Positions 1-7,243 of a DNA stretch of 64,000 nucleotides are shown here, one piece after another. The position numbers and the translations under genes were made by a program. The stretch spans positions 124,001 through 188,000 of the forward strand of contig NZ_JAHYSG010000005.1 in assembly GCF_022095675.1 (NCBI RefSeq). The letters are read 5' to 3'. Position 1 is the first letter of the stretch. Each line of letters opens with the position of its first letter. This stretch comes from Dactylosporangium sp. AC04546. GTDB taxonomy: Bacteria; Actinomycetota; Actinomycetes; Mycobacteriales; Micromonosporaceae. The notes below the pieces were generated by a model. The model ran no database searches. It worked only from the letters and a program-made list of their open reading frames with translations, and was not told the origin of the DNA.

Positions 1-1
1 C

Positions 2-573
2 TCGCCTGCCTCCAGCAGGCCTGCCCATCGCGGCCGCCACCGCCGCGGGGCTGGTGCTCTGGATGGAACCGGCATGGAGAAGGTCGTCCACATCTCCGGC
101 GGTGCGAACCTCGCCGTCCAGGCCGTCAACGCCAGCGGGGTTGTCGTCGCCTCGGGGAGGCGCGACGGCCGCGACGTGGCCTACAGAGTGCAGGGCGCCG
201 CCGTGATCGAGCTTCCGTTGCCCGCCGGGGCGGTCAGTGCGCGGGCCTTCGGCATCAACACTTATGGCGACATCGTCGGCGAGGCGACCCTGCCGGGCAA
301 CAAGGCCCGTGCGGTGCTGTGGCGCCAGGCCGATCCGCTGAACCCGCAGCTGCTGGCAACCCCGTCCGGCCGGCAGTCGACGGCGCGTGCGATCGCCGAC
401 GACGGCCGGATCGTCGGGGCACTCGACGACGGCGCCGAACCGTACTCCTGGAAAGCCGACGGCACCGGCTTCGCCCTGCCCGCGCCCGCGGGCCAGCCCG
501 GTGGGATCGCCGTGCGGATCACCGGCAACTGGGCCAACGGGCCGGTCGACTACCTGGCCACGACGGTGGTGAC
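2..573 (+). pseudogene. Remnant of a HAF-repeat (beta-propeller-like) secreted protein, cut at the window edge
   Basis: The frame is open from base 2 and the first Met is at 74. The translation has two or three weak repeats of the type found in extracellular HAF-repeat proteins: VNASGVVVASG, AFGINTYGDIVG and IADDGRIVGAL, each followed by a W/Y-containing strand such as AVLWR or EPYSWK. After about 573 the frame runs on to 964, but composition and repeat pattern collapse, so the original 3' end seems to have been replaced. There is no convincing start codon with an SD inside the window, so the 5' end may lie further left. Function unknown; propeller-like fold by repeat pattern only. Confidence 0.4.
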
Positions 574-829
574 CTATTCAAGTCGACCGCAAAGTCGATC
601 AAGAAGAGAGACGGAGTGCAGGTCAAAGGCTCCGGCCGAGTTTTGGCACCCCGGTACGACCAGCCCGGGCACGTTGACGAACGCAAGATCTCGTCGGGCG
701 GTCAAAGCTACCGTGAACAGGGCGGACGTCATTGTCGGCAGCCGCAGGGTGTACTTGGTGCTGCGTGACGTCCGCATCGAGCTCGCCGCGGGTGTGGCTA
801 CGTCCGACACTCGTCGTGAGTCGTTGGAG
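574..829. other. Intergenic stretch, no gene seen
   Basis: Short frames on both strands read as low-information Arg/Ser-rich sequence. I recognise no protein, RNA or repeat. It separates the broken HAF-repeat frame from the 3' end of the ECF sigma factor gene and may be decayed coding sequence. Confidence 0.3.
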
Positions 830-2101
830 TCAATGCGCGGTGTCGGCGGCCTTGCCGGCGAGGGCGTCGGCCATCCGCCGGCGGAGCAGGTGCCGCTCGT
901 GGCGCGTCGGCGCGAGGTCGGCGGCGTGTTCGAGCTCTTCTGCGGCCTCGGCCGTCCGACCTAGGCGGATCAGGATGTCGGCGCGGACGGCGCCCAGCAG
1001 GTGGTATCGGGCCAGGCGCTTGTCGTCCCGGATCGCGTCGATCGCCGCGAGGGCCGCGTCCGGCCCGTCCGCGTAGAGCAGCGCGACCGCACGGTTCAGG
1101 TCGACGATGGGTGAGGGGGCGACCTGGGCGAGTGCGTCGTACAACGCGACGACCCCGGCCCAGTCGGTCTCGGCGAAGGTCCTCGCGCGGGAGTGATGGG
1201 CGGCGATCGCAGCCTGGATGGCGTAGGGCCCGAGCGGCCGGCCGAGCTTGGCCGCGCGGTCGAGCATCGACAGCCCGTGGGCGATGAGGATGCGGTCCCA
1301 GCGCGACCGGTCCTGGCGGTCCAGCAGGACTGGTGTTCCGTCCGGCTCGGCGCGGGTGGCGAATCGTGACGCATGCAGCTCCATCAGCGCCAGCAGCCCG
1401 AACACCTCCGGCTCCGTCGGCAGCAGGCCCGCCAGCACCCGGCCCAGCCGCATCGCCTCCTGGGCCAGGTCGCGGCGGACCCAGCCGTCGCCGGAGGACG
1501 CGGAGTAGCCCTCGTTGAAGATGAGATAGACAACCTCGAGTACGGCACCGACCCGGGCCGGCAGCGTGTCGGCGGCGGGTGGTTCGAACGGAACCTGCGC
1601 CTCGCTGAGGGTGCGTTTGGCCCGCGAGATCCGTTGGCCGAGCGTCGCCGAGGGAACGAGGAACGCCCGGGCGATCTCGTCGGTGCTGAGACCGCCGATG
1701 AGCCGCAGGGTCAGCGCGACCCGCGCCTCCCGGGGCAGGATCGGGTGACAAGCTATGAAGATCAGCGTAAGTACGTCGTCGGAGATCGGGTCGGGCAGGT
1801 CGTCGGCGACGTCGGGCGTATACGGCTGCGCTTCCACCGCGATCAGTACGGCCTTGCGGCGGCCCGCTTCCTCGCGGCGCGCTCGGTCGATCGCCTTGTG
1901 CCGGGCCGTGGCCATCAGCCAGGCGCCGGGCCTGGGCGGGATGCCCTCGGCCGGCCACTGCTCCAGTGCGGCAACGAATGCCTCGGAGGCGAGGTCCTCG
2001 GCGACCCCTACGTCCCCGATCTGGCGGGCGAGGGTGGCGATCAGCCGGGGCGCCTCCATCCGCCAGAGCGCCTCGATCGTACGCCGCACGTCCATCGTCA
2101 T
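830..2101 (-). CDS. ECF42-type RNA polymerase sigma factor with C-terminal DUF6596/TPR-like extension
   Basis: This 423-residue protein starts MTMDVRRTIEALWR. Sigma region 2 lies at about residues 8-75 (IGDVGVAEDLASEAFVAALE, then PRPGAWLMATARHKAIDR). Sigma region 4 lies at about 115-175 (LTLRLIGGLSTDEIARAFLV, ATLGQRISRAKRTL). A long C-terminal region follows, including VYLIFNEGYSASSGD and Ala/Leu-rich helices (LAAIDAIRDDKRLARYHLLGAVRADIL). This is the architecture of the ECF42 group, which lacks an anti-sigma factor and is usually encoded beside YCII/DGPF proteins. The upstream YCII gene overlaps it by 4 bases (ATGA), so the two are probably translationally coupled. The role, often stress or antibiotic related in this group, cannot be read here. 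Confidence 0.92.
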   Translation of the reverse strand: MTMDVRRTIEALWRMEAPRLIATLARQIGDVGVAEDLASEAFVAALEQWPAEGIPPRPGAWLMATARHKAIDRARREEAGRRKAVLIAVEAQPYTPDVADDLPDPISDDVLTLIFIACHPILPREARVALTLRLIGGLSTDEIARAFLVPSATLGQRISRAKRTLSEAQVPFEPPAADTLPARVGAVLEVVYLIFNEGYSASSGDGWVRRDLAQEAMRLGRVLAGLLPTEPEVFGLLALMELHASRFATRAEPDGTPVLLDRQDRSRWDRILIAHGLSMLDRAAKLGRPLGPYAIQAAIAAHHSRARTFAETDWAGVVALYDALAQVAPSPIVDLNRAVALLYADGPDAALAAIDAIRDDKRLARYHLLGAVRADILIRLGRTAEAAEELEHAADLAPTRHERHLLRRRMADALAGKAADTAH

Positions 2102-2520
2102 CCTTCTTCCCGGGGCGCCGGGCTCTCCTCGTCGGCGCTGGCGGCGGCGAGAGTGGCATCGAAGTCTGCCATTTCATAGAACGGCCGGATCTCGAGCACC
2201 TGATCCGCGCCGTACCGCGGGTCGTACGGACATCTCTTGGCCCACTCGACGGCCTCCTCCAGCGAGCGGACCTCCCAGATCCAGTAGCCAGCGATGAGCT
2301 CCTTCGACTCCGCGAACGGCCCGTCGACGACCGACGTGCCGGTCTCGGTGAAGACCACCTGTGCGCCCTTGGCGCTGGGCTGCAGTCCCTCGCCGCCGAG
2401 CATGATGCCGGCGTTGACCAGTTGCTCGTTGTACACCTTCATCTGCTCGAACATCTCCGCCGTCGGCGTGCCCTTCTCCTCGTCGGCGCCGGCGCCCTTC
2501 GTCATCACCAGAACTCGCAT
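2098..2520 (-). CDS. YCII/DGPF-domain protein, partner of the ECF42 sigma factor
   Basis: This 140-residue protein begins MRVLVMTKGAGADEEKGTPT. It carries the signature GTSVVDGPFAESKELIAGYW, with the DGPF motif at about residues 66-69 that defines this YCII-related group, followed by VRSLEEAVEWAKRCP. Such proteins form small dimeric alpha-beta barrels and occur next to ECF41/ECF42 sigma genes, where a role in controlling the sigma factor is proposed but not established. It is first in the operon and its stop overlaps the sigma start. The C-terminal tail is a charged Asp/Glu-Pro stretch. Confidence 0.92.
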   Translation of the reverse strand: MRVLVMTKGAGADEEKGTPTAEMFEQMKVYNEQLVNAGIMLGGEGLQPSAKGAQVVFTETGTSVVDGPFAESKELIAGYWIWEVRSLEEAVEWAKRCPYDPRYGADQVLEIRPFYEMADFDATLAAASADEESPAPREEG

Positions 2521-2564
2521 GTCGTCTCCTGCTGTCTCCGCGCTTCCGCCTGGTCCGCGTAACG

Positions 2565-2906
2565 CTAGCGGGCGCTGGTCCTGGCCAGGACGCCGGCGAG
2601 AAGCTCGTGGTCGACCACCTGCCCTTCGCTGATGTCAGCGGTCTTCCGGTCGCCGTTGCCCAACGACCGGAGAACGCCCTTGACGGGATCGATGCCGCCG
2701 GCATTGAAGATCAAAAACGAGATCTTGCCCCGCGCGACGTGGATCGCTGCCACGTGCCGGCCGTCGCTGGCGAAGTGCGGCTTGCCGTACTCCAGCCGCT
2801 CCTCGACGTCCGGGACCGTCCGATGGACGAGCTGCCGAAGCTTCTCGCACACCTCGACCTGCCACGGCAGTCCTCGGTTGATGTAGGTCGTTACGTCGTC
2901 GTTCAT
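2565..2906 (-). CDS. DUF1801 (YdhG-like) protein
   Basis: This 113-residue protein starts MNDDVTTYINRGLPWQVEVC. It has the family features KLRQLVHRTVPDVEERLEYGKPHF near the N-terminus and KISFLIFNAGGIDP in the middle. DUF1801 proteins are small single-domain proteins of unknown biochemical role, often found beside YCII proteins and small dehydrogenases in actinobacteria. Here it sits 44 bases upstream of the YCII gene on the same strand and 78 bases downstream of a DHFR-fold gene, so all four may be co-transcribed. Length is normal for the family. Confidence 0.85.
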   Translation of the reverse strand: MNDDVTTYINRGLPWQVEVCEKLRQLVHRTVPDVEERLEYGKPHFASDGRHVAAIHVARGKISFLIFNAGGIDPVKGVLRSLGNGDRKTADISEGQVVDHELLAGVLARTSAR

Positions 2907-2984
2907 GTCGATCTCCTCAGGTATCGGTCCTCGTCATCGTGCGGGCTCGTGCGTCACCGACACGCTCCGGTGCGACTCGTCAGA

Positions 2985-3530
2985 TCAGCTGACCGGGCGG
3001 TAGGTGACCACGACCACGCCGTTGTCGAAAGTGGTGCAGTCGACGAGCTCCAGTGCGGTGGCGCTCTCCGGCCGGAACAAGGGCTCGCCGTTTCCCTTGA
3101 TCACCGGGTAGATCCAGACCCGGTACTCGTCGAGCAGCCCTGCCGCGGCGAGCGCGTCGGTCAGGCGGCCAGTCCCCCAGATGAGGATGTCCCCGCCGTC
3201 CCGCTCCTTGAGTTGCGTGACCTCGGCGCCGAGATCGTCCCCGCCGATGACCGTCGCGGGTCCCCATCCGGCGGTGTCCACCGGCCCGTTGGCGACCACA
3301 TACTTCGCGATGGAGTTGACGTGGTCGGCGTAGGGGTTGCCGCCCATGCTCGGCCACGCCTGCGCCATACCCTCGTAGGTCACCCGGCCGAGCAGCAGGG
3401 AGTCCGCCTTGAGCGTCATCGTGAACGCGTACTGCTGGGACCGCTCATCCGAGTACTGGAACGTCCACTCGTGGGGGTTGTCGATGTAGCCGTCGAGGGT
3501 GGCGTAGGTCGAGGCGATGATCTTGCGCAC
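2985..3530 (-). CDS. Dihydrofolate reductase family (RibD C-terminal-like) protein
   Basis: I place the start at GTG 3530, giving 181 residues beginning VRKIIASTYATLDGYID, because GGAGAG lies 5-6 bases upstream. The frame extends to 3659 but that extension has no SD and no conservation. The protein shows the family pattern: an N-terminal strand with TLDGYI, LLLGRVTYEGMAQAWP around residues 48-63, the cofactor-site segment ILIWGTGRLTDALAAAGLLD, and a terminal NGVVVVTYRPV strand. Members are NADPH-dependent reductase-fold proteins in redox or antibiotic-related contexts. The true substrate is unknown. Confidence 0.88.
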   Translation of the reverse strand: MRKIIASTYATLDGYIDNPHEWTFQYSDERSQQYAFTMTLKADSLLLGRVTYEGMAQAWPSMGGNPYADHVNSIAKYVVANGPVDTAGWGPATVIGGDDLGAEVTQLKERDGGDILIWGTGRLTDALAAAGLLDEYRVWIYPVIKGNGEPLFRPESATALELVDCTTFDNGVVVVTYRPVS

Positions 3531-3708
3531 GGAACTCTCCTGCGGGTGTCTGTCCGGGCTGGCTGGGGTCGCGGGGTTCGCTTCCGTACAGACTTCGAAC
3601 AGGAGAGCGCGGCTTCGACAACCGGCCGACAAGTTTTTTTCAAGAGCTCTACGAGCCACCCCAGGACGGGGCCGACGGCGTACGCCTCCGTCCAGCCGCT
3701 GTCGTGGG
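3531..3708. other. Intergenic stretch upstream of the DHFR-family gene
   Basis: It holds the SD and presumably the promoter of the minus-strand reductase gene. An unusual T-rich run (gttttttt) near 3632-3639 stands out in this GC-rich region. I see no gene. Confidence 0.3.
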
Positions 3709-3880
3709 ATGTGCCGGAAGCACTACCTGCGGTACTCCGAGGCGCCGCTGGTCGCGGCGGACATCGGCAACCCCGACTCGTCGATCGTTGACGCGCCGCT
3801 GACCGAGGCCGTCGGCAACCAGGTCAAGGTCCTCGGCTGGTACCACTACGAGTGGGCGTTCTCCAGCCGCCCGTTGAGTG
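3709..3880 (+). pseudogene. C-terminal relic of glyceraldehyde-3-phosphate dehydrogenase
   Basis: The plus-strand translation contains LRYSEAPLVAADIGNPDSS, DAPLTEAVGNQVKVLGWY and then HYEWAFSSRPLS. This aligns with the end of the GAPDH catalytic domain (EAPLVSSDI, then GNxVKVxxWYDNEWGYSNRL). Expected DNEWGYSNRL has become HYEWAFSSRPLS, so the conserved Asp-Asn pair is lost. Nothing upstream in this frame resembles the NAD-binding domain, and the frame runs into unrelated sequence. It is a truncated, decayed piece of a gap-type gene, not a working enzyme. Confidence 0.72.
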
Positions 3881-4396
3881 CTCCGAACGAATCGCGGCAG
3901 CCGCCTGACAGCGCCCGCGGCGGCCAAGTACGCACTGATCTGACACGAGGCTCGCGCTTCGCTCCGTGGGCGCGCATACCGCCAACCGCCGAACAGGCCC
4001 GGCCTGAATCCAATTCCGAGCCTGAGTAGTTTTGTCGATGGGTTGTTGCGGCCGCACGGTTTCAGCTTTCGATGGCAGGCAAGGCATGCGCCGGTCCAGG
4101 TCGCGGGCATGCCCTGCCCGGTTCGCGACCATCGGCACCCGACCCGACCAACGCGTTTGAATTCCATCAAAGCGACCAAAGGTGAGGTACCTCACCGAAC
4201 CTCACCGTCGATCTTGCCCGGTTACCGAAGGGTTACGGATGAACCCACGGGGCCGGCGGCCCGGTCGCCTGTTGTCTGGTCATCTTCTTGGATGCAGGGC
4301 GAGATCATCGGCGTTGGTCGCTCAGTCGGGTGACTGTCGTCTGTGCTCATTGCGCTCATCCTGAATGCCGAAACGGCAAGCAGGGAGGGCGGGGCC
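3881..4396. other. Gene-free stretch with one palindrome
   Basis: No frame on either strand has recognisable protein character. The most ordered element is a 16-base perfect palindrome at 4181-4196. An SD-like AGGGAGG lies at about 4381-4387 for the small frame that follows. Confidence 0.35.
4181..4196. promoter_or_regulatory. Perfect 16-bp palindrome, possible operator
   Basis: GGTGAGGTACCTCACC reads the same on both strands, and a further half-site CCTCACC follows at about 4201-4207. It lies about 200 bases upstream of the small ORF and the deacetylase gene. The symmetry fits a dimeric repressor site, but no regulator gene is adjacent. Confidence 0.4.
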
Positions 4397-4588
4397 ATGA
4401 CGAGCACCGATGTGATCTTCAAACAGTGCGAGCGCCGCATTTGTTCACGACTGGCCGAACGCAAGCACGGCAACCGGTACTTTCACCGCTTCGCCACCAA
4501 CCTGCTCGGCCGCTCCGAGCGAGTCGCTCACTTCAGGGGCGTGACGGCTGCGCCTGCGGCCCGGCCGCGCGGGGCGGTGCCGGCATGA
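4397..4588 (+). CDS. Small hypothetical protein upstream of the deacetylase
   Basis: This 63-residue frame starts MTSTDVIFKQCERRICSRLA, with AGGGAGGGC as SD about 10 bases upstream. Its stop overlaps the next start as ATGA at 4585-4588, which supports translation. The N-terminal half is charged with two Cys and a HGNRYFHRF segment; the end is Ala/Pro-rich. I recognise no family. Support rests on the SD and the overlap, so it could be only a leader peptide. Confidence 0.45.
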   Translation: MTSTDVIFKQCERRICSRLAERKHGNRYFHRFATNLLGRSERVAHFRGVTAAPAARPRGAVPA

Positions 4589-5337
4589 TCGAGCCTCGCC
4601 GGGTCGTAGACGTCACCGCGCTGTGCGCCGCCGCGGGCGGTGCGTTGGTCGTGGTGGCACACGCCGCGCCGGCGCTGACCGCGATCACCCCGCTTGGCCG
4701 GCGCCTGTGGCCGGGGTTGTCCGGGGTCGGCGACCCGCGGCATGTCGCCCTCACCTTCGACGACGGCCCGGACCGCCGCTCCACCCCCGCGTTCCTGGAT
4801 CTTCTCGACCGGTGCCGGGTTCGGGCCACCTTCTTCCTGCTCGGCAGCATGCTCGCCCGCAACCCCGGCCTGGGCGGGGACATCCTCGCTGCCGGGCACG
4901 AGGTCGGCCTGCACGGCTTCGAGCATGAGGTGTTGCTGCGCCGGACGCCGGCAGCTACCCGCGACGACCTGACCCGCGGGTTCAACCTCATCGCCGAGGT
5001 ATGCGGGCAGCCGCCACGGTGGTACCGGCCTCCCTACGGCGTTTTGACCGCGGCGGCGCTGGTGACCGCACGCAGGCTGGGCATGACCCCAGTGTTGTGG
5101 ACCACGTGGGGCCGCGACTGGACCCGGTACGCCACCCCCGACTCGGTGCTGAGCACCGTGACCGCGAGCCTTCGCGGCGGCGGCACGATCCTGCTGCGCG
5201 ATTCGGACAGCGCCGCGTTCCCCGGCTGCTGGAAGGCCACGCTCGGCGCGCTACCTGCGCTGATCCACGGCACACGCCGGCGGGGCTGGACGATCGGGCC
5301 CCTGCGGGAGCATCAGCTCGCGACCCGGGCCAGATGA
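4585..5337 (+). CDS. Polysaccharide deacetylase (NodB/CE4 family), membrane-anchored or exported
   Basis: The 250-residue protein begins MIEPRRVVDVTALCAAAGGA, with a hydrophobic N-terminal segment (about residues 10-35) that may be a signal or anchor. The NodB motifs follow: ALTFDDGPD at about 55-63 (catalytic base and metal Asp), HGFEHE at about 112-117 (motif 2, H-x3-H), RWYRPPYG at about 144-151 (motif 3), then PVLWTTWGRDW and GTILLRDSD. These enzymes remove N- or O-acetyl groups from chitin-like or peptidoglycan glycans outside the membrane. The last motif has RDSD where LHD is common. Start chosen for the ATGA coupling. Confidence 0.88.
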   Translation: MIEPRRVVDVTALCAAAGGALVVVAHAAPALTAITPLGRRLWPGLSGVGDPRHVALTFDDGPDRRSTPAFLDLLDRCRVRATFFLLGSMLARNPGLGGDILAAGHEVGLHGFEHEVLLRRTPAATRDDLTRGFNLIAEVCGQPPRWYRPPYGVLTAAALVTARRLGMTPVLWTTWGRDWTRYATPDSVLSTVTASLRGGGTILLRDSDSAAFPGCWKATLGALPALIHGTRRRGWTIGPLREHQLATRAR

Positions 5338-5408
5338 TCGCGATGCGGACCAACACCGGGGCCGTGGCCTACTTCACGCGTCGTCGAGAACAGCAACGAT
5401 CGCGCGGT

Positions 5409-5600
5409 TCACGGAGTAGCCCGACCACCGCGGTGCGGCTGGGAGACCGGGCGTAGGACGTCCGCCAACCATGTAGCGAGGCGGAGCTCTGCGGCGACCG
5501 CGCACAACCTGTTCACGTCGGCTGGCTGGTCGAGCCATGTGACGACTCCGCCGGTGAAGTCCTTGACCTGGACGCCGATAGCCACGAATACATCATCACG
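5409..5600 (-). pseudogene. 3' fragment of an unrecognised gene, cut by an insertion-sequence relic
   Basis: A minus-strand frame ending at TGA 5409-5411 reads DDVFVAIGVQVKDFTGG, TWLDQPADVNRLCAVAAEL and ATWLADVLRPVSQ. The codon bias and alternating hydrophobic pattern look like real protein. It has no start of its own and runs at its 5' side into the transposase relic, which is in another frame. It is probably the tail of a gene truncated when the IS inserted. I do not recognise the family. Confidence 0.4.
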
Positions 5601-5805
5601 GAGTCTCAGCCACGGTGTGGGCCTGGCGCCTGCGAGGCCGGTGCGCCTTGATCCGGGTGTCCGGCCTGTCGTTGGTTCGCCGAACGGTGCGGAAGCTGTC
5701 GTCGCACTCGAAGATCAGCTCGGTCGCGCTGACCTGAATGGTGATGGTCGTGCCGGCATGCACGCGGCCAAGGGTGGCCTTCCGCCAGGCGATGATGACC
5801 ACGCC
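5596..5805 (-). pseudogene. C-terminal relic of an IS481-like transposase
   Basis: The last 69 residues of a minus-strand frame read GVVIIAWRKATLGRVHAGTT, IQVSATELIFECDD, FRTVRRTNDRPDTRIKAHRP. This matches the C-terminal beta-rich tail of IS481-group integrases (pattern GxI.. GRxHAGxxVTV.. DTxF.. RTxxxPVxRxKAH). The catalytic DDE core is absent upstream and no inverted repeats are obvious. It is a dead fragment marking an old insertion. Confidence 0.6.
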
Positions 5806-5929
5806 GCTGTTGGACGCGCGCCGCTGCGCGGTGACTGGGGCGGTGGACGGTTGGGGTGGCGGGCTGCCGGCCGAGCAGTGCGGAGCCGTAGAACCTCGGC
5901 GGTGGCGGACGTGTCCTACCATTCCGCGG

Positions 5930-6502
5930 ATGACCGACATGTTCGAACGGCACGAAGCCGTTTCTCTCTTGCTGCCGGCCGAGTTCACCGACGGCGCGGC
6001 GTCCCGGCGGTACCTCCGCGATGTCCTCGACGCGATCGGCGTGAAGGTGACCGGCAAGGACCGGGCCGCGCCGGACGACCGCCCGCACGTCCTGGTCGTG
6101 CACACCCACGACTACCGGTTCGCCAGCACCCTCTACGCGGTGCCGGAGGAGGCGGTGACCGAGCCGCTGCGGGCAGCGCTGCGTGCGGCACCGCAGTGCT
6201 TCGCCGCACCGGACGACGCATACCTGGCGAGCTGGGGCGACGTGCTTCGGCTGCTGGCCGTGTGGGGTCTCGACGGGCTCGGCGCCGAGGAGTTCCACGA
6301 CGTGATGGTCGAGGACTTCGGCGGCCGATTCGGCCACCGTAACCTGCCCGGCCTCGACGAGCTCGCCGCGCTCGGCAACGCCTGGGCCGGCTACACGGTG
6401 GCGACCGTCGAGCACGACGAGCGCCGGCCCCGCATCGACGCGGCCACGCCCTGGCTGGGGTACCACTACCGCTCGATGCACGCGTTCCGCCAGAGCATGT
6501 AG
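5930..6502 (+). CDS. Hypothetical protein
   Basis: This 190-residue protein starts MTDMFERHEAVSLLLPAEF. It is acidic and soluble with no signal or membrane segment. It has a central strand-like stretch PHVLVVHTHDYRFASTLYAV and Asp/Glu-rich helices (FHDVMVEDFGGRFGHRN), ending WLGYHYRSMHAFRQSM. Codon bias is strongly coding. I do not recognise a family. No clear SD is present; ATG 5939 is a possible alternative start. It stands alone, with an IS relic upstream and a gene-free region downstream. Confidence 0.7.
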   Translation: MTDMFERHEAVSLLLPAEFTDGAASRRYLRDVLDAIGVKVTGKDRAAPDDRPHVLVVHTHDYRFASTLYAVPEEAVTEPLRAALRAAPQCFAAPDDAYLASWGDVLRLLAVWGLDGLGAEEFHDVMVEDFGGRFGHRNLPGLDELAALGNAWAGYTVATVEHDERRPRIDAATPWLGYHYRSMHAFRQSM

Positions 6503-7243
6503 TCACTCGAGTGCGCCTCGTCGACGCGGAACGCCCCGGCGGGGCGCACTCAGCCGGCGGTGCGGTACGCCACGCCGGGGTGGGGGTCGAGCCGTCGGGG
6601 TGCCGGCCGTCTGCGGCCGAGTCGCCGCGCTGGACGACCGCCACCGCCACCGCAACCATCAGCGCCGACGGCTACGCCACAATCGTCGACGGCGCCGTCA
6701 CCTGGGCGCCGTAGCAGCGCACCGGCGTCGCCGAAGAAGCGGATCGCGGACCTCAAGGCTCCGGCCGGCCCGGCCGTGAGCTGCGGTTCTCGTCCGTGTG
6801 ACGTGCTGTGAACCGGTGTGAACGCCGCAGCTCTCCCGTCCCGCCGCCGCACCTGCCTATGCGACCGGGCCGACGTGATCCCGAGCCAACCAGGGCATGG
6901 GACCGGCGCGCCAGGGGAGCTCGCGCCGTGACGCCCGCAACCGACGCACTGCCGGGCGACCCGTCCGAGCGGCGCCTGGCGATCCGTGCAGCCTGGTGGT
7001 CGGTCGTTGGCTGCGCCGTTGCTGCGCTGATGCGGCGGCAGGGATCGGCGTACAGCGTTGAGCGTCCTACCCCGGCGGCTGTCCTGCCGTCCGGCCTCGG
7101 TCGAGTAACCCGGAACCACCGATGGTCCATACAGCGCCAAAGGCTCGTCGCACTCAATGCCGCAGTGTCGCAATCGGTGGTCAGAGCGGGTGCTGGCGCT
7201 TGGGGTACCTCACGACTACATCACAGTCCCGCCTCGGGTTCGC
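6503..7243. other. 741-bp stretch without a supportable gene
   Basis: Frames on both strands give Arg/Pro-rich low-information translations. One weak possibility is a plus-strand frame from GTG 6928 (AGGGGAG upstream) reading TPATDALPGDPSERRLAIRA and then AWWSVVGCAVAALMRR. It has no recognisable domain and runs into the 3' end of the kinase gene, so I do not call it. No transposase, tRNA or strong hairpin was seen. Confidence 0.4.

Noticed and set aside
798..2177. Alternative minus-strand frame overlapping the ECF42 gene
   Set aside because: Arg/Pro-rich and without motifs, while the competing frame has full sigma regions 2 and 4 and couples to the YCII gene.
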